64,000 nt of DNA from Bacteroidales bacterium (GTDB lineage: Bacteria > Bacteroidota > Bacteroidia > Bacteroidales > GWA2-32-17): contig JABUFC010000007.1 in the NCBI GenBank assembly GCA_013314715.1, forward strand, positions 1 to 64,000, written 5' to 3'. The notes beneath the pieces are model-generated. The model ran no database searches. It was not told the origin of the DNA and saw only the letters and a list, made by a program, of their open reading frames with translations. Shown one piece after another: positions 36,295 to 45,809 of the stretch (position 1 is the first letter of the stretch; every line of letters starts with the position of its first letter). The translations under genes were made by a program, and so were the position numbers.

Positions 36295-39264
36295 ATGACA
36301 AGATATGGACTGACTATACTAATATTGATTTTTGCTTTGGTTAATAGCTCTTATATTATAGACACTAAAAACGAAGAGCTTCTTACATCAGCTAAAAAAG
36401 AAAATGCATGCATCCTAAAAAATTACAAAGCTGAACTTTGGGCAGATTCGGTACTTAAAACGTTAAGTTTAGAAGAAAAAATAGGTCAGCTTATTATGGT
36501 TGATGCTCATCCGCAAAAGGATAGAAAGCATTGGGAGCAAGTGGGCGAATACGTAAGTAAATATAAAGTAGGAGGTGTTATTTTTTTTAAATCAGGTCCG
36601 ATGCAATTAGCATTGATGAACAATTATTTACAAGCAAAGGCACGTATTCCTCTTATAATGAGCATAGATGGGGAGTGGGGGTTAGCTATGCGAATGGATA
36701 GCGTACTTTCGTTTCCGGTTCAAATGGCTTTAGGTGCGATAAAAGATAATCAATTAATTTACGAAATGGGAAGAACTATTGCTCGTCATTTAAAACGGAT
36801 TGGAATTCATATCAATTTTGCGCCTGTTCTCGATGTAAATAATAATCCCTTAAATCCTGTTATTAATATTCGTTCTTTTAGTGATGACAAAAAAGTAGTT
36901 GTAGAGAAAGCTACATTTTATATGCAAGGGCTTCAAGACGAGCATATATTAGCTGTGGGTAAACATTTCCCTGGACATGGTGATACGCAGACCGACTCGC
37001 ATCATGATTTACCATATTTAGGTTTTAGTCGTAAAAGACTCGATAGTCTTGAGCTTTATCCATTTAGAGAACTTATAAAGAAAGGAATAGGCGGTATTAT
37101 GATTGCCCATCTTGATGTTCCTGCGCTAGATCCTGTTAATAAACGTCCTGCAACATTGTCGCACGAAGTAGTTACAGAACTTCTTAGAGATGAAATAGGT
37201 TTTGAAGGTATAATTTTTACCGATGCTCTAAATATGAGAGGAGCAACCAAATATTTTAAGCCTGGTGAAGCAGCACTTAAAGCATTGCTCGCAGGTAACG
37301 ATATTTTGCTTTATCCCGAAGAAATTCCATGGGCGATTCAATTTATTAAAGAAGCTATATACGATAGCATTATTTGTCCTGAAGAACTTGATGAACACGT
37401 GAGAAAAGTGCTTAAATTAAAATATTGGGTAGGTTTAAATCATTGCCAATATGTGGATACTAATAATTTATATTTTGACTTAAACCATCCTAAAGATTTA
37501 CTGCTAATTCGCAAACTTACAGAACAATCATTAACTATAATTAAAAACAATAATAAAATCTTACCACTTCAAAGATTAGATACCCTTAAAATGGCTTTTT
37601 TAAATTTTCAGCCAAAGAATGCTAAAGTTTTTTATGATTATTTGGCGTTATATGCACCCATCGATACCATTCATTTCCCCGATAAACCTACAATTCAACA
37701 AATAAACCGATTACTTGACACGTTAAAAAATTACAATCTTATTATTACTTCTCTTCATCAAACCAATCGTTATTCGTTTAGAACTTTTAATATTAGCAAT
37801 GAAAGTTTACAATTTTTAAAAGAACTCGATAAACTTAATAAAAAGGTAATACTTGCCTTGTTTGCGAGTCCATATAGCCTTCGCATTATTCCCGAAATAA
37901 AATCTTTTCAATCCATTATAATGAGTTATGAATCTAATCCTATTACTCAAGAGCTTACAGCTCAGCTAATTTTTGGAGGAATAGGTGCTTTTGGCAAACT
38001 TCCTGTTTCTGTATTTCCTTATTATCCTATTTATACAGGATATGATATTATTAAACCTATACGACTTAAATATACTATTCCAGAAGAGGTTGGAATTGAT
38101 ACAAGAAAACTGATTAAAGCTGATTCTATTATAAAAAGGGCTATTGCCTTAGAGGCATTCCCGGGGTGTCAGGTTCTAGTTGCTAAAGATGGAAAAGTTT
38201 TCTATCATAAGGCTTTTGGCAAGCTCTTTTACGATAGTTTACCAAATTCAATTAGCACCTTATACGATATTGCTTCGATAACAAAAATAGCTGCTACCAC
38301 CTTAGCAACGATGGCACTTTATGACCAAGACAAAATAGACATTCATAAGGAAGTTGGCGATTATCTCGAAATAGCACAAAATTCAGATAAAGAACATTTA
38401 TCGATAGGTGATATTTTATCGCATCAGGCAAGACTTACAGCATGGATACCTTTTTATAAAACAATGATTACTGATTCTATAAAAAAGAAAAATTACTTCT
38501 CGAATCAATATTCGAGTGAGTATCCTTATAAAGTAGCCGAAGACCTTTATGCACAAAAAGGGATGAAAGATACGATATATCAACGTATTTTCAATTCTAA
38601 ATTATTGGCAGCAAAAAAATACGTTTATAGTGATCTTGGTTTTTTTATTATGAAAGAGATTGTCGAAAATCAAAGCCAGCAAAATATTTCCGATTTTTGT
38701 CAACAAAAGTTTTATCAGCCTCTAGGATGTGTAACAACTATGTTTACACCTCTAATTAAGTTTAAAAAAAAGCAAATTGCTCCTACTGAATACGACACTG
38801 AATTCAGAAAACAGCTTATTTGGGGCTATGTTCATGATCCAGGTGCTTCATTAATGGGCGGAATACAAGGGCATGCAGGAGTATTTTCGAATGCAAACGA
38901 TTTGGCTAAAATTGCACAAATGCTTTTATGGAATGGTAAATATGGTAATGAAACATATATTAAGGCATCAACCATAAAATTATTTACTTCGTGTTATAAT
39001 TGTCCGCAAAATCGCAGAGGCTTAGGATTTGATAAGCCAGAGCCCGATCCTGAAAAAGATTCTCCTGTTACACGAAACGCATCTTTACTTACATACGGAC
39101 ATCAAGGATTTACAGGCACATGTATTTGGATTGATCCGAAAGAACAACTTATATATATCTTTTTATCAAACCGAGTTTATCCTAATGCCGAAAACAAAAA
39201 AATAAACACGTTAGGTATTAGAAATAAAGTTTTTGATGTCTTTTATGAAGCGTTAAAACAATAG
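36295..39264 (+). CDS. GH3 beta-N-acetylhexosaminidase fused to a class C beta-lactamase-like serine hydrolase
   Basis: A 989-residue exported fusion. Residues ~45-390 are a NagZ-like GH3 domain with LSLEEKIGQLIMVDAH and the NagZ loop KHFPGHGDTQTDSHHDLP near 223-240, whose His-Asp dyad is the acid/base feature of the NagZ subgroup. A GH3 C-terminal-type domain follows (~400-590). Residues ~600-985 are a beta-lactamase/DD-peptidase-like domain with S661-I-T-K664, YSDLGFF (Tyr of the YxN-like motif, Asp in place of Asn) and HQGFTGT. A role in trimming exported cell-wall fragments is inferred. A TATTTTTG box lies just five bases before the ATG. It converges on porU with one base between the genes. 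Confidence 0.92.
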   Translation: MTRYGLTILILIFALVNSSYIIDTKNEELLTSAKKENACILKNYKAELWADSVLKTLSLEEKIGQLIMVDAHPQKDRKHWEQVGEYVSKYKVGGVIFFKSGPMQLALMNNYLQAKARIPLIMSIDGEWGLAMRMDSVLSFPVQMALGAIKDNQLIYEMGRTIARHLKRIGIHINFAPVLDVNNNPLNPVINIRSFSDDKKVVVEKATFYMQGLQDEHILAVGKHFPGHGDTQTDSHHDLPYLGFSRKRLDSLELYPFRELIKKGIGGIMIAHLDVPALDPVNKRPATLSHEVVTELLRDEIGFEGIIFTDALNMRGATKYFKPGEAALKALLAGNDILLYPEEIPWAIQFIKEAIYDSIICPEELDEHVRKVLKLKYWVGLNHCQYVDTNNLYFDLNHPKDLLLIRKLTEQSLTIIKNNNKILPLQRLDTLKMAFLNFQPKNAKVFYDYLALYAPIDTIHFPDKPTIQQINRLLDTLKNYNLIITSLHQTNRYSFRTFNISNESLQFLKELDKLNKKVILALFASPYSLRIIPEIKSFQSIIMSYESNPITQELTAQLIFGGIGAFGKLPVSVFPYYPIYTGYDIIKPIRLKYTIPEEVGIDTRKLIKADSIIKRAIALEAFPGCQVLVAKDGKVFYHKAFGKLFYDSLPNSISTLYDIASITKIAATTLATMALYDQDKIDIHKEVGDYLEIAQNSDKEHLSIGDILSHQARLTAWIPFYKTMITDSIKKKNYFSNQYSSEYPYKVAEDLYAQKGMKDTIYQRIFNSKLLAAKKYVYSDLGFFIMKEIVENQSQQNISDFCQQKFYQPLGCVTTMFTPLIKFKKKQIAPTEYDTEFRKQLIWGYVHDPGASLMGGIQGHAGVFSNANDLAKIAQMLLWNGKYGNETYIKASTIKLFTSCYNCPQNRRGLGFDKPEPDPEKDSPVTRNASLLTYGHQGFTGTCIWIDPKEQLIYIFLSNRVYPNAENKKINTLGIRNKVFDVFYEALKQ

Positions 39265-39265
39265 G

Positions 39266-42200
39266 TTATAAAATAACCAGTTTTTCATATTTTTCAGCAG
39301 TGCCAGTTGAGCTTTTTACCATTAATTTGTAGAAATATACACCACGACTAAGTTTATCGCCAAAATCGTCGCGTCCATCCCATTCAATGGGGTCACTTCT
39401 AAAACCATTTGAATAAAACGAATTTGAAATAGTTTTAACAACTTTGCCGGTAATAGTATAAACTTGAATTATAACTTGAATATGCCCATCAGCCTGATTA
39501 TGTTCAAAATAAAATGAAGTTTTTGTGCTAAAAGGATTTGGATAATTTAATACTTTGTCGAGGCTGAGTTTTTCTGACGAAACGACCGTGAAATTTAAAC
39601 TCGATTCGGATGAATTATTGGCCACATCCCATGCTTTTACGGTGATTTTATGTTCTCCAGGTGTGAGATTGGAGAGCCCATAAATAATTTTACCCTTTTT
39701 ATAATTATCTTTTTCGCTAATATAATTATCGCTTAAAACTATTTTTTTTGAATAATTTCCATCTATATAGGCACATATGTCGTGACCAATACTACTGCTT
39801 ACAGAATTGATACCATTTTCATCATATAAGTGAACAATTAAATTGGGCGATTCATTAGTAGTACCTCCATTAACAAAGTTTTCATTGTTCATATACAGTG
39901 AAATGATTGGTCCTTGATTGTCTGATAAACTATCGGCTTCACCTCCAATAGAGAGTTCATTAAAAAAACCTGTGGCATCTTCAATTCCTGAATTAGGCAT
40001 AGCATAGTAGCTTATTTTTCCGAAACCTGATGTATATTGAATATCTTTAGGCATAATAAATTCTAATGAAAAATAACCGTTATTCACTGTAGCTTGTCCT
40101 TTAAACAAAACATTATTTTGAATAGTAAATGGAAACGGAGTGCCACCATCGTTGGCTAGCGTATTTAAGCTTATGGGCTTATCAAATACGGTTACTAAAA
40201 TGGTTCCAGAATAATTGCTTAGCAGTTGATGATGGATGTTTTCAACATGACCTTTTATTTTTATACGTTGTAAGGGTTTAATTGTATCAGTAAAATTAGA
40301 CAATGGTTTACCATTAATGCTATCGGTAATAATTATATGTTTTGGGTAAGCCAAACGGAGAGCTGGATCGCCAAGTAGTGAGAAATTACGCTTATTTATA
40401 TCACCTAAACCACCTGTTTGGTTTTTTGCCAAACGATATATATCGCCAATACACATATATTCACCACTCGAAGTCCGCTTATATAAGTAATCGAAAAAAC
40501 TTTTGTTTAATGCAAAATTAGATGTGCTATAAACTAATCGAGTAGTCGAAAACATTGCAATTGAGCCACCCTGAGGATTTAAAAGTACAAGTTCACCCGC
40601 CGATGTGCGATTATAATCGTCCCAATGGCTAAACTCACATGTTGCTGTTATAAATAAGGGCAAAGTATTAAAATTTGTCCATTGAGTAATATCAGTATTA
40701 ATTATAACATGTTCATGGGTAAGGGCATATTCGTTGCCGTGTCCGGTATAATTAAAAACGAGTGTCCCTTTTTTCATTCGTTTTTCTATTGCATCGTGAG
40801 CATCGGGGTAACGATCGCCCGTAGGTGTCGATTCTTGTTGAAAGGCATCAAGATAGATTTTGTCGAGATTGTATTGTGGATAAAGTGTATCAACCATCGT
40901 AGCTAAAGCATTGCTTTGACCTATGTGTTCGTTCGAATCTTCATCATCAGCAACAAAGGTTAATGTATTTCGCCAATCGCCTAATGAATTGGAACTTACA
41001 TAATTTTTTATTTTTTTTACTACGGTATTTGCTTCGGAGATAGATTTTACGGGTAAGCGTCCTACGCTAATATCTAATTTTCCAATATATTCATATTCGT
41101 TACTATCAAGCATTCCAAAATAATCGTCGGTAGTAAAAGAACTTACAGGGGCATTTGAATAGACAGATTGGTAGGTTAATATATAATTTGTATTACCACT
41201 GAAGTAATGACGATTATCGTAAGAGCCATCTCCCATTAACAAAAGATATTTTGGCATGGAGGCAGAATCGTTGCCAGCTCTATCGTATAACATTTTCATT
41301 AAATATTTAATGGCCGAAACGTCAGGCATACCCGAAGAAAATTCATTGTAAATCATTTCGGGGGTTACAACTTCAACTATTAAATTATCCATTTGCCTAT
41401 GTAAGTCTGCTAACTCATTTGCAGCAGATAAAAAATCGGGGTGGCTTACAATAATCATATCAACGTGTCCTAAGCCATGTAAATTTTGGTTAGCAACATC
41501 TCCAACAACAGTGGGTGTATAAAAATTGGTCCCATCAAAAGCAATAAACTCTCTTAAATTACTCGTTGATGCATTAAATGTTAATGTATTGCCATTTATG
41601 TTAGACTGCACGATGGCTGGGTTTAATGGATTTGTAACATCCCATATTATAGTCTGGGGATTGTTGGTAGTTAATTGAAATTGAGCAACATTCCCAGTGC
41701 CAACCGATAAAGCATCTCTAAAAAACATTTGCCCGCCGCTAAAAATTAAATTTCTTCGTACATTTATTTCAAAATAATCTAACCAGCCTTCTCCGCCTTG
41801 TGCAGGTTTATTATATGTAATAGAAAAATTTAAGCTATTTGAGGCATTGAGTGTAATTGTTTTTTTAAAAGTTTCTCCGTTGGCATAGTTCCCTGTTCCG
41901 CTATAATTTAGTGCTGATATGAATTGACTACCTAATGCTTGTCCGTTTAAGCTAAAATTAAATGAATTGGTAACATTTGATCGGCCATAAACTACTGCTT
42001 TTATTGTAGCATTGCTACCCGATACAATGTTGGGCATAGTAAAAGTAAAACTTTGTGTTAAATTATTCGAAAATGATTCTCCCACCCATGTTCTTCCAGA
42101 TTTAATAAAATTAACCGACTCTAATTCGTGATAAACATAATCGTTAAATGTGTTGACCGTTTGAGTATAAGTTAAGCCATTCTCGTCGATAACCGACATG

Positions 42201-43051
42201 GTTGTGGCAGGTACTCCATCGTCTGTTAAAAAATAATACGATTCATCAGTATAATGATGAATAGCATGAACAAATGTTTGCTCACTTGCATTATAAGTCC
42301 AGTAAACAGGAGCTTTGGCATAAAAAAGAATATAATCGCCATCATTAAAAATATTGTCATTACCTTTATATATATAAATAGGTATTTGTTGAACGTCGTC
42401 CACTATAGGAACATTATTATAATAAGGTAATTGAGCTCCACCATTTCCATATATTTTTATATTCTGTGGATTTGTAAAGCCCAATGATACTATTTGAGCA
42501 TAAGTTAATTTATAAATTCCCGATTGAGTAATTTTTATTTTTTTCCATCGTCCATTGCTAAATACTGAATTTGAAGCATATTGGGGTGTATAAGCTTTTA
42601 CTTCATTTGCGTTTTTTTTGTTCACTAAAACAACTTCAAATGAGCGAATTCGTTCATAATTTCCTGTATAGGTATTTTTTCTTACAGGGATAAGTTCCAT
42701 GTTTAGAAAAGGTACTTTTCGTTGAAAATAAACATTGCTTTTTAATTCAAAATCGGTTTTTATATTACTTAAATCAATATTATTTAAATCAGTTTGAGCA
42801 ATAACTTCGGTAATAACATTTTTTAATTCAACAGAAAAATTTGAAGAATTAATTTTAAATTCATGAACAAAACAAGGAATGGGATTGCCTGGGAATGAAT
42901 AGTTTGCACCCTCAAAATATAAATATGTTATTTTATTGTTTCCTAGCTTTTCAATCTTATTGGGTGTCCAGTTTAAAGTAAAGGTAAAAGTTTGGGCATG
43001 AGATATTAACCCGATAAAGCCAAAAACAACGAAAATCAAAAAAAATCTCAT
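39266..43051 (-). CDS. porU: Type IX secretion system sortase PorU (C25 gingipain-like peptidase)
   Basis: Surface protease-like sortase that removes the C-terminal signal of T9SS cargo and attaches it to A-LPS. The 1261-residue product has a signal peptide (FLIFVVFGFIGLISHAQ), a PorU N-terminal domain (WKKIKITQSGIYKLTYAQIVSLGF), a C25 domain with the dyad H771 (NYTGHGNEYAL) and C805 (TATCEFSHWDD), Ig-like domains, and its own T9SS sorting domain from LNYPNPFSTKTSFYF with GVYFYKLMV. All catalytic positions are present. It is transcribed opposite to the PorP-gldJ pair across a 137-base gap (43052-43188). Confidence 0.94.
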   Translation of the reverse strand: MRFFLIFVVFGFIGLISHAQTFTFTLNWTPNKIEKLGNNKITYLYFEGANYSFPGNPIPCFVHEFKINSSNFSVELKNVITEVIAQTDLNNIDLSNIKTDFELKSNVYFQRKVPFLNMELIPVRKNTYTGNYERIRSFEVVLVNKKNANEVKAYTPQYASNSVFSNGRWKKIKITQSGIYKLTYAQIVSLGFTNPQNIKIYGNGGAQLPYYNNVPIVDDVQQIPIYIYKGNDNIFNDGDYILFYAKAPVYWTYNASEQTFVHAIHHYTDESYYFLTDDGVPATTMSVIDENGLTYTQTVNTFNDYVYHELESVNFIKSGRTWVGESFSNNLTQSFTFTMPNIVSGSNATIKAVVYGRSNVTNSFNFSLNGQALGSQFISALNYSGTGNYANGETFKKTITLNASNSLNFSITYNKPAQGGEGWLDYFEINVRRNLIFSGGQMFFRDALSVGTGNVAQFQLTTNNPQTIIWDVTNPLNPAIVQSNINGNTLTFNASTSNLREFIAFDGTNFYTPTVVGDVANQNLHGLGHVDMIIVSHPDFLSAANELADLHRQMDNLIVEVVTPEMIYNEFSSGMPDVSAIKYLMKMLYDRAGNDSASMPKYLLLMGDGSYDNRHYFSGNTNYILTYQSVYSNAPVSSFTTDDYFGMLDSNEYEYIGKLDISVGRLPVKSISEANTVVKKIKNYVSSNSLGDWRNTLTFVADDEDSNEHIGQSNALATMVDTLYPQYNLDKIYLDAFQQESTPTGDRYPDAHDAIEKRMKKGTLVFNYTGHGNEYALTHEHVIINTDITQWTNFNTLPLFITATCEFSHWDDYNRTSAGELVLLNPQGGSIAMFSTTRLVYSTSNFALNKSFFDYLYKRTSSGEYMCIGDIYRLAKNQTGGLGDINKRNFSLLGDPALRLAYPKHIIITDSINGKPLSNFTDTIKPLQRIKIKGHVENIHHQLLSNYSGTILVTVFDKPISLNTLANDGGTPFPFTIQNNVLFKGQATVNNGYFSLEFIMPKDIQYTSGFGKISYYAMPNSGIEDATGFFNELSIGGEADSLSDNQGPIISLYMNNENFVNGGTTNESPNLIVHLYDENGINSVSSSIGHDICAYIDGNYSKKIVLSDNYISEKDNYKKGKIIYGLSNLTPGEHKITVKAWDVANNSSESSLNFTVVSSEKLSLDKVLNYPNPFSTKTSFYFEHNQADGHIQVIIQVYTITGKVVKTISNSFYSNGFRSDPIEWDGRDDFGDKLSRGVYFYKLMVKSSTGTAEKYEKLVIL

Positions 43052-43188
43052 AAAAAAATTTTTTAAAACTTAAAAAACGAAAAATTATGTTTAATATTGT
43101 ATCGTCAAAAAATTAAAATTTTTGCAAACGTTAATGTTTTTTAAAAAATTATTTGTATAATTGCAGATTGAAGAAATATACCTTTACA

Positions 43189-44175
43189 ATGAATAAAAGG
43201 AAACTATTTGTTTGGTTATTCCTGTTAACTATAGGATGGCAAGTAAGCAAAGCACAGGACCCGCAATTTTCTCAATTTTATGCGAGTCCGCTTTACTTAA
43301 ACCCAGCCCTTACAGGATCTATAAAGTGTCCCCGTGTGACATTAAATTATAGAAATCAGTGGCCCGCCTTAGGTTCAACCTATGTAACCTATATAGCTTC
43401 TTATGATCAAGGAGTAAAAGCACTCGAAGGATCGCTTGGAGGTTATATTTATCAAGATATTCAAGGAGATGGTGCAATTACAAGTACAAATATAAGCGGT
43501 ATTTACGATTATACATTTAGCCTTGATCGCCGTTCAAATTTAAATATTGCTTTTCAAGCTACATATATACAAAAAAAGCTTAATTGGAATTATATTTTTC
43601 CTGATATGATTCATCCTTTATATGGACCTATTTATCCTACCGCCGAAACCAATGTACCTACTGTTGAATCAAAAGGACATTTTGATTTTTCAACGGGTAT
43701 TGTTTACTCACGTCAAAGTTTCTTTGGTGGTGTTGCTGTACATCACCTTACTCAACCTACGGAATCATTCCGCAGCAATGACGACGCCGTATTGCCACGA
43801 AAATATACTGTTCATGCTGGTTTTAATATCCCACTAAGTGGTAGAGGAATTAAAAAAGGGGAATTGTTATTATCGCCCAATCTATTATTTCAACAACAAC
43901 GCGATTTTCAACAAATGAATTGGGGATTATATCTTAGTCGTAAAGGTATTGTGGGAGGTATTTGGTTTAGACAAAATTTAACTTTTCACTACGATTCCTT
44001 TATTATGTTACTCGGATACTTAAAAGAAAAATACAAATTTGCTTACAGCTACGATCTTACCATTTCTGAACTTAAAAATCAAACACTCGGTGCTCATGAA
44101 GTCTCATTTTCAATGATTTTCCCATGTAAGCAGAAAAAACAAAAGTTTAGAACAATAAGTTGTCCATCATTTTAG
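43189..44175 (+). CDS. PorP/SprF family type IX secretion membrane protein
   Basis: The 328-residue outer-membrane protein starts at 43189 (MNKRKLFVWLFLLTIGW, cleaved near SKAQ); the longer frame lacks signal-peptide character. The mature start DPQFSQFYASPLYLNPALTGS is the family hallmark, followed by alternating beta-barrel strands and EVSFSMIFPC at the end. PorP/SprF proteins are T9SS-linked, either core PorP or SprF-like partners of particular cargo. As it precedes gldJ by 27 bases and faces porU, a general T9SS role is likely. Whether it is the core PorP cannot be settled here. Confidence 0.88.
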   Translation: MNKRKLFVWLFLLTIGWQVSKAQDPQFSQFYASPLYLNPALTGSIKCPRVTLNYRNQWPALGSTYVTYIASYDQGVKALEGSLGGYIYQDIQGDGAITSTNISGIYDYTFSLDRRSNLNIAFQATYIQKKLNWNYIFPDMIHPLYGPIYPTAETNVPTVESKGHFDFSTGIVYSRQSFFGGVAVHHLTQPTESFRSNDDAVLPRKYTVHAGFNIPLSGRGIKKGELLLSPNLLFQQQRDFQQMNWGLYLSRKGIVGGIWFRQNLTFHYDSFIMLLGYLKEKYKFAYSYDLTISELKNQTLGAHEVSFSMIFPCKQKKQKFRTISCPSF

Positions 44176-44202
44176 TTATATACATGTAAATTAAGGTGCC
44201 TT

Positions 44203-45744
44203 ATGAATACAAAACTTTTTAAATTAGTATTAACGCTATTAGCTTTTGTACTAATATTTTCGTCTTGTGATCGTAAACGTTCTGCCACTACAGGTTGGAA
44301 CTATAACGACGAAAAAAATGGCGGTTTTGAATACGTATTTTACGAAGAACAAGAAACCGGACCAGGACTCGTTCTTATCGAAGGTGGTACTTTTTCGATG
44401 GGACGTGTAGAACAAGATGTTTTATACGAATGGCATGCTTTTCCAAGAAGAGTTACGGTTTCATCATTTTATATGGACGAAACAGAAGTTCGTAATGTTG
44501 ATTATCGCGAATATCTTTATTGGCTTCGCAGGGTATTTGTTGACTATCCCGAAGTATATAAAATGGCTTTGCCCGATACATTAGTATGGCGTAAAAAATT
44601 AGCTTACAACGAACCTTATGTAGAACTTTATTTCCGCCATCCAGCATATCAAGAATATCCTGTTGTAGGAGTAAACTGGCGACAAGCAAACGATTATTGT
44701 GCATGGCGTACCGATCGCGTTAACGAACTCATAATGGTACGCGAAGGATTGCTCAATATGGACCCAACAGGACAAACCGGTGAAAATAACTTTAATACTG
44801 AAGCATATCTTGCAGGACAATACGAAGGCGCCGTTCGTGATCAATTACCTGATTTAGATCCCAATAACGATTTTAGAAAAGTTCGTATGGAAGATGGTAT
44901 ATTGCTCCCCAAGTATCGCCTTCCAACCGAAGCTGAATGGGAATTTGCTGCATTAGGTTTAATTGGTAACATGTTGGCTCAAGAACGAATTTTTAACGAA
45001 AGAATTTATCCATGGAACGGTCACTATATCAGAATCGACGACCGTTCAGGATTTAAGACAACCGATGTAGGTCAAATACGTGCCAATACTATGAGAGGTA
45101 GAGGCGATTATATGGGTATGGCAGGAGCACTCAATGACCATAACGATATTCCAGGACCCGTTACTTCCTATTGGCCTAACGATTACGGACTATACTGTAT
45201 GTCTGGCAACGTTAACGAATGGGTGATGGATGTTTATCGTCCATTAACCTATGAAGACGCCGAAGATTTCCGCCCATTCCGTGGTAACGTATATCAAACA
45301 CAAGTACGCGACGAAGAAGGAAATATTGCTGAAAAAGATAGCTTAGGACGTATTCGATACAGAAATGTTACCGACGATGAAGCATTTAACCGTAGAAATT
45401 ACAATACGGCCGATAATATCAATTATTTAGATGGTGATTATGAATCGAGTATTGATTACGATAACGAAGAAGCCAATAAAGATAATACCAACTCCAAACG
45501 TATGTACAATACCGGTAAACCTATGATTGGCGAAAATGGAAAACCCACTATGCGTGGTGGCGACAAAATGACTTCAATGATTGATAACCGTCAACGCGTA
45601 TTTAAAGGTGGTGGTTGGAGAGACCGCGCATATTGGATGTCGCCTGGCACTCGTCGTTTCCTTGATGAAGAACAATCTCGCGACGACTTAGGCTTCCGTT
45701 GTGCTATGCACAGAGTTGGGTCTGCAAGAGGTGGAATAGAATAA
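44203..45744 (+). CDS. gldJ: GldJ-like T9SS lipoprotein (FGE/SUMF1 fold)
   Basis: The 513-residue lipoprotein has a lipobox (FSSCDRKRS) and a formylglycine-generating-enzyme-like fold: GLVLIEGGTFSMGR, YPVVGVNWRQANDYCAW, YRLPTEAEWEFAA, SGNVNEWVMDVYRPL, FKGGGWRDRAYW and DLGFRCAM. The long insert after the VNEWVMDVYRPL segment (GNVYQTQVRDEEGNIAEKDS, AFNRRNYNTADNINYLDGD) and the adjacency to murF fit GldJ rather than its paralogue GldK/PorK, which normally leads gldL-M-N. GldJ stabilises the GldK ring; it is not an active sulfatase modifier. A terminator follows. Confidence 0.85.
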   Translation: MNTKLFKLVLTLLAFVLIFSSCDRKRSATTGWNYNDEKNGGFEYVFYEEQETGPGLVLIEGGTFSMGRVEQDVLYEWHAFPRRVTVSSFYMDETEVRNVDYREYLYWLRRVFVDYPEVYKMALPDTLVWRKKLAYNEPYVELYFRHPAYQEYPVVGVNWRQANDYCAWRTDRVNELIMVREGLLNMDPTGQTGENNFNTEAYLAGQYEGAVRDQLPDLDPNNDFRKVRMEDGILLPKYRLPTEAEWEFAALGLIGNMLAQERIFNERIYPWNGHYIRIDDRSGFKTTDVGQIRANTMRGRGDYMGMAGALNDHNDIPGPVTSYWPNDYGLYCMSGNVNEWVMDVYRPLTYEDAEDFRPFRGNVYQTQVRDEEGNIAEKDSLGRIRYRNVTDDEAFNRRNYNTADNINYLDGDYESSIDYDNEEANKDNTNSKRMYNTGKPMIGENGKPTMRGGDKMTSMIDNRQRVFKGGGWRDRAYWMSPGTRRFLDEEQSRDDLGFRCAMHRVGSARGGIE

Positions 45745-45766
45745 AAAAATAGATTGAATAAATATG

Positions 45767-45798
45767 AAAAAGCTGCCCCAAAAAGGCAGCTTTTTTTT
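45767..45798 (+). terminator. Terminator of the PorP-gldJ operon
   Basis: An 11-bp stem AAAAAGCTGCC (45767-45777) with GGCAGCTTTTT (45785-45795), loop of seven, and a T run to 45798. The last T also begins the TACCTTTG box that serves murF. Confidence 0.9.
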
Positions 45799-45805
45799 AC
45801 CTTTG
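45798..45805 (+). promoter_or_regulatory. TAnnTTTG box four bases before the murF start
   Basis: TACCTTTG, separated from the murF ATG by TGCT only. No clear TTTG element is found 19-20 bases upstream, where the terminator stem lies. If used, the transcript would start at or near the ATG. Confidence 0.45.
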
Positions 45806-45809
45806 TGCT

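Noticed and set aside
44203-45744. gldJ as GldK/PorK without its partner genes
   Set aside because: The GldJ-type insert and the adjacency to murF explain the gene better than a displaced porK; a terminator follows, so no missing porLMN is implied.
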